Origin: Streptomyces parvus
GTDB taxonomy: Bacteria > Actinomycetota > Actinomycetes > Streptomycetales > Streptomycetaceae
NCBI RefSeq assembly: GCF_032121415.1
Contig: NZ_CP135079.1
Location: 1,984,001-2,048,000 of the forward strand
Direction: 5' to 3'
Length of the DNA stretch: 64,000 bases
The notes below the pieces were generated by a model, which saw nothing but the letters and a program-made list of their open reading frames with translations, was not told where the DNA came from and ran no database searches. This document shows positions 7,798-15,238 of this stretch, piece by piece. The position numbers were made by a program, and so were the translations under genes. The first letter of the stretch is position 1, and the number at the start of each line of letters is the position of its first letter.

Positions 7798-8007
7798 TCA
7801 GACGGTGTCGAACGTCCCGCCCCGGACGCCCGCGACGAACGCCGCGAACGCGGGGACGGGGACCTCTACCACGGGGCCGTCCCCGACCTTGGAGTCGCGG
7901 ACCGGGACGATGCCGCGCGTGGCGGCGAGATTCCCGGCGACCTCGATGCAGTCACCGCCGTTGTTGCTGTACGAAGACGTGAACCATCGGGGGGATTCGG
8001 TCGTCAC
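7798..8007 (-). CDS. DUF397 protein, partner of the upstream XRE regulator
   Basis: A 69-residue DUF397 protein with the family hallmarks: RWFTSSYSNNGGDCIEVA at residues 7-24 and the VRDSK motif near residue 38. It starts with GTG overlapping the stop of the upstream XRE-DUF5753 gene by four bases (GTGA), so the two are translationally coupled. In Streptomyces such pairs are very numerous. Several are developmental or antibiotic regulators in which the small DUF397 protein binds or modulates the DNA-binding partner, and toxin-antitoxin behaviour has been reported for some. The function of this pair is unknown. Confidence 0.9.
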   Translation of the reverse strand: MTTESPRWFTSSYSNNGGDCIEVAGNLAATRGIVPVRDSKVGDGPVVEVPVPAFAAFVAGVRGGTFDTV

Positions 8008-8831
8008 AGGGTGCCCTTTCGCAACTGGCTGATCTTGGCCACCGACGCCGTCTGCGACAGCGACGCGCCCTGAAGTTGATGGTAGGCCGTCAACATGGGC
8101 AGGACGAACGAGCTTTCCCGATCCAGATGTCCCAGAGTCTGCGATTCCGCGTAGCAGATCACCGACCGGTCCGGCAGCGTCAGAATGTTGACCGGCAGGT
8201 CGAACGTCCGCTGTTCACCGATCTCGTACGGAGCCACTTGGAGCAGGGTGTTGGGCAGTTCGGCGAATTCCGTCAACCGGTCCAGCTGGGCGTTCATGAC
8301 GGCGGAGCCTCCGACCGGACGACGGATGCAGCTTTCGTCCATGGTGACGAAGAGCATGGGCGGATTCGGCCGCACCAGAGCCGCTTGGCGCTCCTCCAGG
8401 AAGGACACGCGTTCGTCGGCCTGCTCCTGTGTGATCGCCCCGCGCCGTACGGCACTGTCGGCCAGAACTCGTGCATACTCCGGCGTTTGCAACAGCCCAG
8501 GGACGATGCCGACTTGGTACAACCTGATCTCCACGGCCCGGCCCTCGTAGCGCGCGTACTCCGGGAAGCACTCCAGCAGAGTCAGGTCCTTCATCGCCTG
8601 GACCATGCGGCTGAACTTCTCACCGGTCCCCAGCGCCCTGTCAACACTTCTCGCGAAGCGTGGAGTCGGAGAGCGGCGACCAGTTTCCACGGCCGAGATA
8701 TGTGTCCCCGAGCACCCCATGCGGCCGGCCAACTCGTCCTGCGTCCAGCCGCGCGCGTCTCTGGCCTGCCTCAACTGCAATCCGAAGGAATCATCCGGAT
8801 CTTCGGGGTCGAGCTGCTTGCGATTCACCAT
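8004..8831 (-). CDS. XRE-family regulator with DUF5753 domain
   Basis: 275 residues. A helix-turn-helix of Cro/C1 type occupies about residues 16-70 (LRQARDARGWTQDELAGRMG, then ISAVETGRRSP). The remaining 90-270 is a DUF5753 domain, recognisable by LYQVGIVPGLLQTPEYARVL and the downstream FVTMDESCIRRP. This is the standard DNA-binding half of the XRE/DUF397 systems, and the next gene downstream (overlapping by 4 bp) is the DUF397 half. A divergent five-gene run begins at 8938, and the 106-bp space between is the natural site for this regulator to act. The start at 8831 begins MVNRKQLDPEDP. A later start would cut into the polar lead before the helix-turn-helix, which would be tolerable. Confidence 0.9.
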   Translation of the reverse strand: MVNRKQLDPEDPDDSFGLQLRQARDARGWTQDELAGRMGCSGTHISAVETGRRSPTPRFARSVDRALGTGEKFSRMVQAMKDLTLLECFPEYARYEGRAVEIRLYQVGIVPGLLQTPEYARVLADSAVRRGAITQEQADERVSFLEERQAALVRPNPPMLFVTMDESCIRRPVGGSAVMNAQLDRLTEFAELPNTLLQVAPYEIGEQRTFDLPVNILTLPDRSVICYAESQTLGHLDRESSFVLPMLTAYHQLQGASLSQTASVAKISQLRKGTL

Positions 8832-8937
8832 GCCGAAGCCCTAACTCTCTGAGCAAAACTCGCAGGTTGAAGACGTCACGACCCTAGGTCACGCTGAATC
8901 GCCCCGGTAGCCGAACGGCTACGGAGAGGAGCGATCG

Positions 8938-9198
8938 ATGTACGGCGAGAACTTACGCCCGAATAACCAGGAGCCCCCTGCCCTCCCCGCCCTCGGAACC
9001 CTCCTGGCCGACACCAGCCGTGCGGACCGCGTGGGCGAATTCCGAGGGGTCGCCGGCCCCTACTGGTCGCTCCGGCCCGTAGGGGGCGGCGCGGAGTGGG
9101 AGGTCGAGCCCCGCCACGTACGCCCGGCACTCCTCATAGAGCAGCTCCGCGCCCGTACCGCGCGTCTCAACGCCCGCAGCCGGGGTGAGGTCCTGTGA
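8938..9198 (+). CDS. Small conserved Streptomyces protein, first of a five-gene run
   Basis: 86 residues, no membrane segment or signal peptide. The core VGEFRGVAGPYWSLRPVGGG followed by EWEVEP resembles a small conserved actinobacterial family that often sits beside XRE/DUF397 regulators. I know no function for it. A C-terminal helix rich in Arg and Ala follows (ALLIEQLRARTARLNARS). The ATG at 8938 has GGAGAGGAG about 7 bases upstream, just after a 7-bp hairpin (GTAGCCG-AA-CGGCTAC). It overlaps the next gene by four bases (GTGA), so the run begins as a translationally coupled unit. Control by the divergent XRE regulator is an inference from position. Confidence 0.7.
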   Translation: MYGENLRPNNQEPPALPALGTLLADTSRADRVGEFRGVAGPYWSLRPVGGGAEWEVEPRHVRPALLIEQLRARTARLNARSRGEVL

Positions 9199-9398
9199 AT
9201 CCGCATCCGCACCCCCTCGCCGAACTCGTCCGCATCGAGTCCGACCCGGCCTACCGAAATCTCTTCTGCGCCGAGTTGGACGCCGCCGTCCAGGACCGCT
9301 TCGCGAACCGCGCAACCGTCGTGGCCGAGGTCCAGGCGGCGGCCGCCCGGCTGCGGGCGCTGATCCTGCACGGCGAACCCGGGCCGCCGTCCACATGA
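9195..9398 (+). CDS. Short hypothetical protein, second in the run
   Basis: 67 residues, predicted all-helical and soluble: HPLAELVRIESDPAYRNLFC, then an Ala/Arg-rich amphipathic helix (RATVVAEVQAAAARLRALIL). I do not recognise it. The GTG start overlaps the previous stop as GTGA, and its own stop overlaps the next start as ATGA, so it is sandwiched between coupled genes. Its codon use is GC-rich in the third position like its neighbours, which supports real coding. Confidence 0.6.
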   Translation: MNPHPHPLAELVRIESDPAYRNLFCAELDAAVQDRFANRATVVAEVQAAAARLRALILHGEPGPPST

Positions 9399-9778
9399 CG
9401 CGCGTGACGGGGTACGCCGCCGAGGTCACCGTCTCCGACGGGCAGCGGTTCGCCACCCTCGGCGGGGTCGTCGTACGGAACCGGCGGCTCGTCCTCCTCT
9501 GGCTCCGGCGGCAGGCCCTCCGGCTGGCCAACGGTCATGGGCTGCCCCTCGCGGCCGAGTCCGTACGGCTGTCGCCCGGCGACGACGTACAGCCGGTTCA
9601 CTTCCACGGCTCGGACGCACCCGAAGAGTTGCGCCGCTGGGCGACCCACAGCGCGCACCAGAACCACGCGATACAGGCCCTGGAGGCCGGGTTCCCCGCT
9701 CTGTTCACCGTTCTCGATCCCGCCGTCGGGCTGAGCCTGACGCTCGCCGGATGGCGCGGCTCACCCGCCGACCGGTAG
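9395..9778 (+). CDS. Hypothetical protein, third in the run
   Basis: 127 residues without signal peptide or clear membrane segment. It begins MTRVTGYAAEVTVSDGQRFA, suggesting a small beta-rich N-terminal half, and then has a helical C-terminal half around APEELRRWATHSAHQNHAIQ. The ATG overlaps the previous stop (ATGA). Its 3' end stops 29 bases before the next gene. No family is recognised and no catalytic motif stands out. It is probably part of the same transcript as 8938-9398. Confidence 0.6.
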   Translation: MTRVTGYAAEVTVSDGQRFATLGGVVVRNRRLVLLWLRRQALRLANGHGLPLAAESVRLSPGDDVQPVHFHGSDAPEELRRWATHSAHQNHAIQALEAGFPALFTVLDPAVGLSLTLAGWRGSPADR

Positions 9779-9807
9779 TCCCCTGCCAAGAACCGGAGTT
9801 GAACGTC

Positions 9808-10206
9808 GTGTTCCAGTGCACCGCCGTCACGCTGCTTCCACCCGACGCCGTGCTGCGGCTCACCGCTCCCGGGGTGGACGGCCCCGAAGAACCCGAGCCG
9901 TACGTCCTGTGCGAACTCGGCGCGCACGACGACCGGCGCACCGAACACGCCGCCTACCTGCGGCCGGGCAGGACGCCCGACTCACCGGCGCTCTGGTTCT
10001 TCTGGACCGGCAGCGGCCCCGAACGCATCCACCGGGCCGAGTCCGCACCCTGGTGCCCCGCCGTCCTCCGCCGGCTCGACTCCGGCCTCGTACGGCGGTG
10101 CGCGTTCCTCGACCACCACACCGCGCCCCACTCCTGGGACGTGACCGATCCGCTCGGCGACCTGATCGCGGAGCGGATCGTCTCCGGCGACTCTCCCGAA
10201 GGGTGA
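9808..10206 (+). CDS. Hypothetical protein, tandem paralogue A
   Basis: 132 residues from GTG 9808, which has GGAG 9 bases upstream. The start begins MFQCTAVTLLPPDAV, matching the beginning of the next gene. Shared landmarks with the gene at 10211 are QCTAV.LLPP near the N-terminus, VLCELG about residue 35, PWCPA in the middle and [WD]VTDP near the C-terminus. The two are therefore tandem duplicates that have since diverged. I do not recognise the family. An in-frame ATG at 9751 would overlap the previous gene and break the match with the paralogue. Confidence 0.6.
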   Translation: MFQCTAVTLLPPDAVLRLTAPGVDGPEEPEPYVLCELGAHDDRRTEHAAYLRPGRTPDSPALWFFWTGSGPERIHRAESAPWCPAVLRRLDSGLVRRCAFLDHHTAPHSWDVTDPLGDLIAERIVSGDSPEG

Positions 10207-10210
10207 CCCC

Positions 10211-10585
10211 GTGACCGTGGACCAGTGCACCGCCGTCGCGTTACTGCCACCCCCGGAGCACGTGCTCGCCCTGTCGGCCCCGGGTCGACGCCCGGAGCCC
10301 GGCCACGTCCTCTGCGAACTGGGCGAGCGCCACGACGGCGAGCACTCCGCGATGCTGTGGGACGAGGGCGGGCGGCCCGGAAGCGCCGTCTGGGTCCGGT
10401 GGGACACGGAGCGCGCCCGGCTGCTGCCGCTCCCCTGGTGCCCCGCCCGCGACCCCGGGAACGCCGACGACGCCTGCGGACTGTTCGCCGGGCACCCGTC
10501 CGGGCACGGCTGGGAGGTCACCGACCCCACCGACGAAGCCATCACGCGGGACCTGGCCCGGCTCCATCCGCATCTGTTCCGCTAG
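10211..10585 (+). CDS. Hypothetical protein, tandem paralogue B
   Basis: 124 residues beginning MTVDQCTAVALLPPPEHV from the GTG at 10211, four bases after the previous stop. It shares QCTAV, VLCELG, PWCPA and EVTDP with its neighbour in the same order. Cys and Trp are conserved between the copies (PWCP), which hints at a structural or metal-binding role. That is speculation. It is the last gene of the run and meets a broken regulator gene tail-to-tail at 10585. Confidence 0.6.
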   Translation: MTVDQCTAVALLPPPEHVLALSAPGRRPEPGHVLCELGERHDGEHSAMLWDEGGRPGSAVWVRWDTERARLLPLPWCPARDPGNADDACGLFAGHPSGHGWEVTDPTDEAITRDLARLHPHLFR

Positions 10586-10986
10586 GACACGGTGTCCCTG
10601 TGACCGGCAGCAGCCGCAGCCGTTCGTAGCTCTCGCTGCCCGGTGCGGCCGTGCACACGAGCAGGCCGTGCGACTGGTCCGGGTCCAGCAGCCGCTGGCA
10701 GTTCAGCTTCGAGTACGCCGACCTCGGGGTGGATGAAGCGCTTGACCTCGTTCGGGCGGACGCCGATCTCGTGTTCGTCGCAGTGCGCGGCCCGCGAGCC
10801 GGTCCCCCGCAGGGTGGCCGGCTTCCGCAGGCCGGAGGCGAACATCCGGGAGAGGAAGGCGTGGTCCTCGGCCACGTACGGCGCCCGGATGGGTGGGGTG
10901 TGTCCGGAGAGCCGGAAGAGGCGGTCGCGCTCGTCCAGGGAGAGGTGGAGGCCCTGCGCGATCGAGGCGATCCGGTTCAGGATCAC
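10586..10986 (-). pseudogene. Remnant of an MmyB-type XRE regulator, internally deleted and frameshifted
   Basis: The 5' part reads RIASIAQGLHLSLDERDRLF and LSGHTPP, typical of the end of the helix-turn-helix half of MmyB-like regulators, without the helix-turn-helix itself. After a short unrelated stretch it resumes at NEVKRFIHPEVG, the ligand-binding-domain block that normally lies well over 100 residues later, so the centre is deleted. The reading then shifts. One extra A near 10717 (CTCGAAGCTGAAC instead of CTCGAGCTGAAC) moves the true tail, ELNCQRLLDPDQSHGLL to GSESYERLRLLPVTG, into another frame. The gene is therefore dead by three lesions. The frameshift alone could be a sequencing error, but the deletions could not. 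Confidence 0.7.
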
Positions 10987-11066
10987 GGGTCCGGCCTGCG
11001 CACGGCGGTGAACGTCAGGGCCCTGGAGGCCATGCCTCCAGGGCCCGTCCTACGTGATCCGCGGCG

Positions 11067-11285
11067 TCAGCTCTGCGCGGGCGACGGCGACGCGCCCTGC
11101 GCGTCGCCGGTCGCGGGCGACTGGGCCTCGGCACGCTCGCGCATCTTGCGGACCAGCTCCTGCTTCTTGTCCTCGGCGACCTTGCGGTCGGCGTCGCGCG
11201 CCGAGCCCGCGCCCTGCTGATCGGCGCGGGACAGCTTCTTGCGCTGTCCGCCGACGCCGAGGAGGTTGTTGCGGCTCTTGGCCAT
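11067..11285 (-). CDS. DUF6243 family small basic protein
   Basis: 72 residues beginning MAKSRNNLLGVGGQRKKLSR, the conserved opening of the DUF6243 family of Streptomyces. The rest is a charged helix (DADRKVAEDKKQELVRKMRE) and a disordered tail. There is no membrane segment. The function is unknown, and the basic N-terminus would suit nucleic-acid binding. The ATG at 11285 has GGGGAGAAC upstream. It is flanked by the dead regulator downstream and by a 212-bp space upstream. Confidence 0.85.
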   Translation of the reverse strand: MAKSRNNLLGVGGQRKKLSRADQQGAGSARDADRKVAEDKKQELVRKMRERAEAQSPATGDAQGASPSPAQS

Positions 11286-11497
11286 GGTGTTCTCCCCTAC
11301 GGAAGGTGAAGTGAGTCAGGTGAAGGTGATCGGGGCCCATCGCGCCGGGCCCCGGGCTGCGGCGGGGTGTGTGCACCCGCCGCGCTCTCACTCGTAGATC
11401 TGGAAGAACGAAGACATGCGGAAACCGTACCGCGCTCCGCGCGGGCGCCGCACCAGGTTTTTCGGCCGCCCAGGGGTACCGGGCCGCCGGGGAGGCA

Positions 11498-11701
11498 TCA
11501 GGCCCTCGGGTCGACCGTCGCCTGGTGGGCCTCCGCAAGGTGCTCCTCGGCCTTGAGCCAGGGCAGGAACTGCGCCGAACGCCGCCATGCGCAGGTACTG
11601 CAGGTCAGCTGGCGCGCCATCCCCGACTTCCTTACCTGCACGACGTGTTCACGGCCGTGCTGGTCCCATCTGCTGACCTTGCTGGTGGTGATCGACGGCA
11701 T
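11498..11701 (-). CDS. Small zinc-finger-like protein
   Basis: 67 residues. TCSTCAWRRSAQFLPWLKAE followed by EHLAEAH gives Cys-x2-Cys, then two His spaced by 5 residues after a helix, a C2H2-like arrangement that could bind one zinc ion. The N-terminal half is basic and polar (SKVSRWDQHGREHVVQVRKS). Its location directly downstream of glyS and close to the zinc uptake operon may be chance. The start is the ATG at 11701, and a strong hairpin at 11752-11781 separates it from glyS, so it has its own promoter. The family has no known function. Confidence 0.6.
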   Translation of the reverse strand: MPSITTSKVSRWDQHGREHVVQVRKSGMARQLTCSTCAWRRSAQFLPWLKAEEHLAEAHQATVDPRA

Positions 11702-11751
11702 CGCATACCTCCCGGAACGACGGCGGGGGCTCCGGTGGACCGTACGACGAA

Positions 11752-11781
11752 GCCCCCGGTTCCGTACCCGGAACCGGGGGC
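11752..11781. terminator. glyS terminator
   Basis: GCCCCCGGTTCCG and CGGAACCGGGGGC form a perfect 13-bp stem with a 4-base loop, 21 bases after the glyS stop. It is a clear intrinsic terminator on the minus strand. Confidence 0.85.
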
Positions 11782-11801
11782 CTCACGCACACGAGCGGGT
11801 G

Positions 11802-13184
11802 TCAGCAGCCGAGCAGACGCGCGCCCAGGTACGCCTGGATCTGGTCCAGCGAGACGCGCTCCTGCTTCATGGTGTCGCGCTCGCGCACGGTCACCGCGTT
11901 GTCGTCGAGGGTGTCGAAGTCGACGGTGACGCAGAACGGCGTGCCGATCTCGTCCTGACGGCGGTAGCGGCGGCCGATGGCGCCGGCGTCGTCGAACTCG
12001 ATGTTCCAGTTCTTGCGCAGGTCGGCCGCCAGGCCCTTGGCCTTCGGCGAGAGCTGCGCGTTGCGGGACAGCGGCAGGACCGCGACCTTGACCGGGGCCA
12101 GGCGGGGGTCGAGACGCATGACGGTGCGCTTCTCCATGACGCCCTTGGCGTTGGGGGCCTCGTCCTCGACGTAGGCGTCGAGGAGGAACGCCAGCATCGC
12201 GCGGCCGACACCGGCCGCGGGCTCGATGACGTACGGCGTCCAGCGCTCCTGGGCCTCCTGGTCGTGGTAGCGCAGGTCGGTGCCGGAGGCCTCGGAGTGC
12301 GCCTTGAGGTCGTAGTCGGTGCGGTTGGCCACGCCCTCCAGCTCGCCCCACTCGCTGCCGCCGAAGCGGAAGCGGTACTCGATGTCGGCGGTGCGCTTGG
12401 AGTAGTGGGAGAGCTTCTCCTTCGGGTGCTCGAACCAGCGCATGTTCTCCTCGCGCATGCCGAGGTCCGTGTACCAGTTCCAGCGCTGGTCCATCCAGTA
12501 CTGCTGCCACTCCTCGTCCTCGCCCGGCTTGACGAAGAACTCCATCTCCATCTGCTCGAACTCACGGGTCCGGAAGATGAAGTTGCCCGGAGTGATCTCG
12601 TTCCGGAAGGACTTGCCCATCTGCGCGATGCCGAACGGCGGCTTCTTGCGCGAGGTCTGCAGCACCTGGCCGAAGTTGGTGAAGATGCCCTGGGCGGTCT
12701 CGGGGCGCAGGTAGGCGACCGAGCCGGAGTCCTGGGTGGGGCCGAGGTGGGTGGAGAGCAGACCCGAGAACTGCTTGGGCTCGGTGAAGGTGCCCTTGTT
12801 GCCGCAGTTGGGGCAGTTGAGGTCGGCGAGGCCGTTGACCGGCGGCTTGCCGTGCTTCTCCTCGTACGCCTCCTCCAGGTGGTCGGCGCGGTAGCGCTTG
12901 TGACAGGAGGTGCACTCGGTCAGCGGGTCCGAGAAGGTGGCGACGTGACCGGAGGCGACCCAGACCTCGGGGGCGAGGATGACCGACGAGTCGATACCGA
13001 CCACGTCCTCGCGCGCGGTGACCATGTAGCGCCACCACTGCCGCTTCAGGTTCTCCTTCATCTCGACGCCCAGCGGCCCGTAGTCCCAGGCGGCCTTCTG
13101 GCCGCCGTAGATCTCGCTGCAGGGGTAGACGAAGCCACGGCGCTTGCTCAGGCTGACGATGGTGTCGATCTTGTCGGCGGCCAC
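11802..13184 (-). CDS. glyS: Glycyl-tRNA synthetase, dimeric type
   Basis: 460 residues, the length of the alpha2 class II enzyme that charges tRNA-Gly. It starts [20 protein letters not shown] with the family block [20 protein letters not shown] zinc-ribbon-like insertion has [11 protein letters not shown] and [10 protein letters not shown]. Class II motif 2 is visible around [21 protein letters not shown] and motif 3 around [14 protein letters not shown]. The anticodon-binding domain is at about 370-460. A strong terminator follows. The gene is divergent from the zinc uptake operon with a 176-bp shared control region, so a Zur or zinc link is possible but unproven. Confidence 0.97.
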   Translation of the reverse strand: MAADKIDTIVSLSKRRGFVYPCSEIYGGQKAAWDYGPLGVEMKENLKRQWWRYMVTAREDVVGIDSSVILAPEVWVASGHVATFSDPLTECTSCHKRYRADHLEEAYEEKHGKPPVNGLADLNCPNCGNKGTFTEPKQFSGLLSTHLGPTQDSGSVAYLRPETAQGIFTNFGQVLQTSRKKPPFGIAQMGKSFRNEITPGNFIFRTREFEQMEMEFFVKPGEDEEWQQYWMDQRWNWYTDLGMREENMRWFEHPKEKLSHYSKRTADIEYRFRFGGSEWGELEGVANRTDYDLKAHSEASGTDLRYHDQEAQERWTPYVIEPAAGVGRAMLAFLLDAYVEDEAPNAKGVMEKRTVMRLDPRLAPVKVAVLPLSRNAQLSPKAKGLAADLRKNWNIEFDDAGAIGRRYRRQDEIGTPFCVTVDFDTLDDNAVTVRERDTMKQERVSLDQIQAYLGARLLGC

Positions 13185-13324
13185 GGTGCTCTCTTCATAC
13201 GACGATGACGAACGGCGAATGACTCAGGTTACCGGCGTGCGCACCCCCCGGATCAAATCGGTAGGGGCCCGAGGAGGCCGTGTGCCGCCGGCTCGTGATC
13301 TTCCGGGCATCTCATCCGTCTTGT

Positions 13325-13361
13325 TGACAATCGTTTCCAGTTTTGTTGAAAATGACTGTCA
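13325..13361 (+). promoter_or_regulatory. Promoter and tandem Zur-box-like operators of znuACB-zur
   Basis: Two 15-bp Zur-like sites start 22 bp apart: TGACAATCGTTTCCA at 13325-13339 and TGAAAATGACTGTCA at 13347-13361. The second fits the actinobacterial Zur palindrome (about TGAAAATGATTTTCA, from memory) at 13 of 15 positions and the first at 11. A TTGACA -35 at 13324-13329 and a GAAAAT -10 at 13348-13353 lie inside them, 18 bp apart. The -10 is 7 bases before the ATG, so the transcript is probably leaderless and Zur would block both elements. Confidence 0.75.
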
Positions 13362-14395
13362 TGAACGTACGTCGCCTCATACCCACCACCGCCGTCGCCG
13401 GAGCAGTCGTCCTCGGTCTGACCGCTCTCTCGGCCTGCTCCACCTCCGACGCGGCGGACGGAGGCGGCGGCGGCGACAAGCTGAAGGTGACCGCGTCGTT
13501 CTACCCGATGCAGTTCCTGGCCGAGAAGATCGGCGGTGAGCACGTCGCCGTCACCAGCCTCACCAAGCCGGGTGTCGAGCCGCACGACCTGGAGCTCACC
13601 CCGCGCCAGATCGGCTCCATCAGCGAGTCCGACTACGTGCTGTACCTCAAGGGCATCCAGCCCGCCGTGGACGACGCCATCAAGCAGTCCGGTGTGAAGA
13701 ACACCGTCGACGCCGCGACCCTCACCACGCTGGAGAACCACGGTTCCGAGGTCAGCGGCCACGACCACGGCCACGAGGGCGAGGAAGAGCACGCGGACGA
13801 GCACGGCCACGAGGGCGAGGAAGCCCACGAGGAGCACTCCGAGGGCGACGGCCACAACCACGGCGAGGAGGGCGGCGCCGACCCGCACATCTGGCTGGAT
13901 CCGGTGAAGTACGCCGAGGTCGCCAAGGGTGTCGGAAAGTCGCTGGAGAAGGCCGACCCCGACCACGCCGCCGACTACCAGAAGAACACCGACGCCCTCG
14001 TCGCCGAGCTGGGCGAGCTGAACACCGCGTACGAGACCGGGCTGAAGAACCCCGCCACCAAGACCTTCATCACCACCCACTCCGCCTTCGGCTACCTCGC
14101 CGAGCGCTACGGGCTCACCCAGCAGGGCATCGCGGGCATCGACCCCGAGGCCGAGCCGAGCCCCGCCCGCATCCAGGAGATCCACACCATCGCGGAGAAG
14201 GAGAAGGCCACCACGGTGTTCTTCGAAACGCTCGCCAGCGACAGGACGGCGAAGACCCTCGCGAAGGACACCGGCCTCAGGACCGGAGTCCTGGACCCGC
14301 TGGAGGGAATCACGGACAGGTCCCAGGGCGCTGACTACATCGAGGTCATGGAGTCCAACCTCGCCGCGCTGAAGAAGGCCCTCGGCGCGAAGTGA
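13361..14395 (+). CDS. znuA: Zinc ABC transporter, substrate-binding lipoprotein
   Basis: 344 residues. A lipoprotein signal ends in the lipobox LSAC with Cys26 as the lipidated residue. Zinc ligands of the cluster A-I family are visible at His75 (GVEPHDLE) and His176 (DPHIWLDP), with further ones later (TTHSAFGYL). Between them residues 134-167 form a loop with ten His and many Asp/Glu, the mark of zinc rather than manganese binders. It delivers zinc to the ZnuB permease at the outer face of the membrane. The ATG at 13361 is chosen because a -10 hexamer ends 7 bases before it. The TTG at 13343 and ATG at 13352 fall inside the promoter. It is followed by znuC at 36 bp. Confidence 0.95.
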   Translation: MNVRRLIPTTAVAGAVVLGLTALSACSTSDAADGGGGGDKLKVTASFYPMQFLAEKIGGEHVAVTSLTKPGVEPHDLELTPRQIGSISESDYVLYLKGIQPAVDDAIKQSGVKNTVDAATLTTLENHGSEVSGHDHGHEGEEEHADEHGHEGEEAHEEHSEGDGHNHGEEGGADPHIWLDPVKYAEVAKGVGKSLEKADPDHAADYQKNTDALVAELGELNTAYETGLKNPATKTFITTHSAFGYLAERYGLTQQGIAGIDPEAEPSPARIQEIHTIAEKEKATTVFFETLASDRTAKTLAKDTGLRTGVLDPLEGITDRSQGADYIEVMESNLAALKKALGAK

Positions 14396-14431
14396 CCCGC
14401 ACCACTTGTGACGTTCGGATCGGAGGCGCTC

Positions 14432-15238
14432 ATGCCGGAGCGTGAGAGCACCCCCCGCGAGGCTGCCCGTCGGCCCGCCCAGGAGGCCGTCATCGCCCTG
14501 CGCGGCGCCACGGCCACCCTCGGCGCGCGCCCCGTGCTGCGCGGCGTCGACCTGACCGTGCACCGCGGCGAGGTCGTCGCCCTGCTCGGCGCCAACGGTT
14601 CCGGCAAGTCCACCGCCGTACGGTCGGTCATCGGGCAGGTCCCGCTGACCGGCGGCAGCGTCGAGCTGTTCGGGACCGAGCTGCGCCGCTTCCGCCGCTG
14701 GGGCCGGATCGGCTACGTCCCGCAGCGCACCACGGCCGCGGGCGGCGTACCCGCCACGATCCGCGAGGTCGTCGCCTCCGGCCGGCTGTCCCGTACGGGG
14801 CTGCGGTGGCCCGGGAAGGCGGACCGGGCGGCCGTGGACCGTGCCATCGAGCTGGTGGGCCTGGCCGACCGCGCGAAGGACTCCGTGAGCGCGCTGTCGG
14901 GCGGCCAGCACCAGCGGGTGCTGATCGCCCGCGCCCTGGCCTCCGAACCGGAGCTGCTGATCATGGACGAGCCGATGGCGGGGGTGGACCTGGCCAGCCA
15001 GGAGATCCTGGCCTCGACCCTGCGCGAGCAGGTGGCGCTCGGCACCTCCGTGCTGCTGGTGCTGCACGAGCTGGGCCCGCTGGAGCCGCTGATCGACCGG
15101 GCCGTCGTCCTGCGCGACGGCTGCGTGACGCACGACGGGCCGCCGCCCGAGGCGCTCGGCCAGCACGCCCTGCCCGGCCACGACCACGTACACCCCCACA
15201 CGGCCGCCGAGCCCGTCCGGACGGGACTGCTGACCTGA
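14432..15238 (+). CDS. znuC: Zinc ABC transporter, ATP-binding subunit
   Basis: 268 residues. Walker A GANGSGKS, signature LSGGQHQR and Walker B ELLIMDEP are all intact, with a Q-loop at GYVPQR and an H-loop at VLHELG. The tail is His-rich (GHDHVHPHT), which suits a zinc system. It powers import of zinc with ZnuA and ZnuB at the cytoplasmic membrane. The ATG at 14432 has GGAGG 5 bases upstream. The gene overlaps znuB (TGATG), so the two are co-translated. Confidence 0.95.
   Translation: MPERESTPREAARRPAQEAVIALRGATATLGARPVLRGVDLTVHRGEVVALLGANGSGKSTAVRSVIGQVPLTGGSVELFGTELRRFRRWGRIGYVPQRTTAAGGVPATIREVVASGRLSRTGLRWPGKADRAAVDRAIELVGLADRAKDSVSALSGGQHQRVLIARALASEPELLIMDEPMAGVDLASQEILASTLREQVALGTSVLLVLHELGPLEPLIDRAVVLRDGCVTHDGPPPEALGQHALPGHDHVHPHTAAEPVRTGLLT

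Noticed and set aside
11391..11417. A 9-residue reading frame MSSFFQIYE upstream of the DUF6243 gene
   Set aside because: It has no clear ribosome binding site and is too short to support; it could be a leader but nothing links it to a regulated gene.
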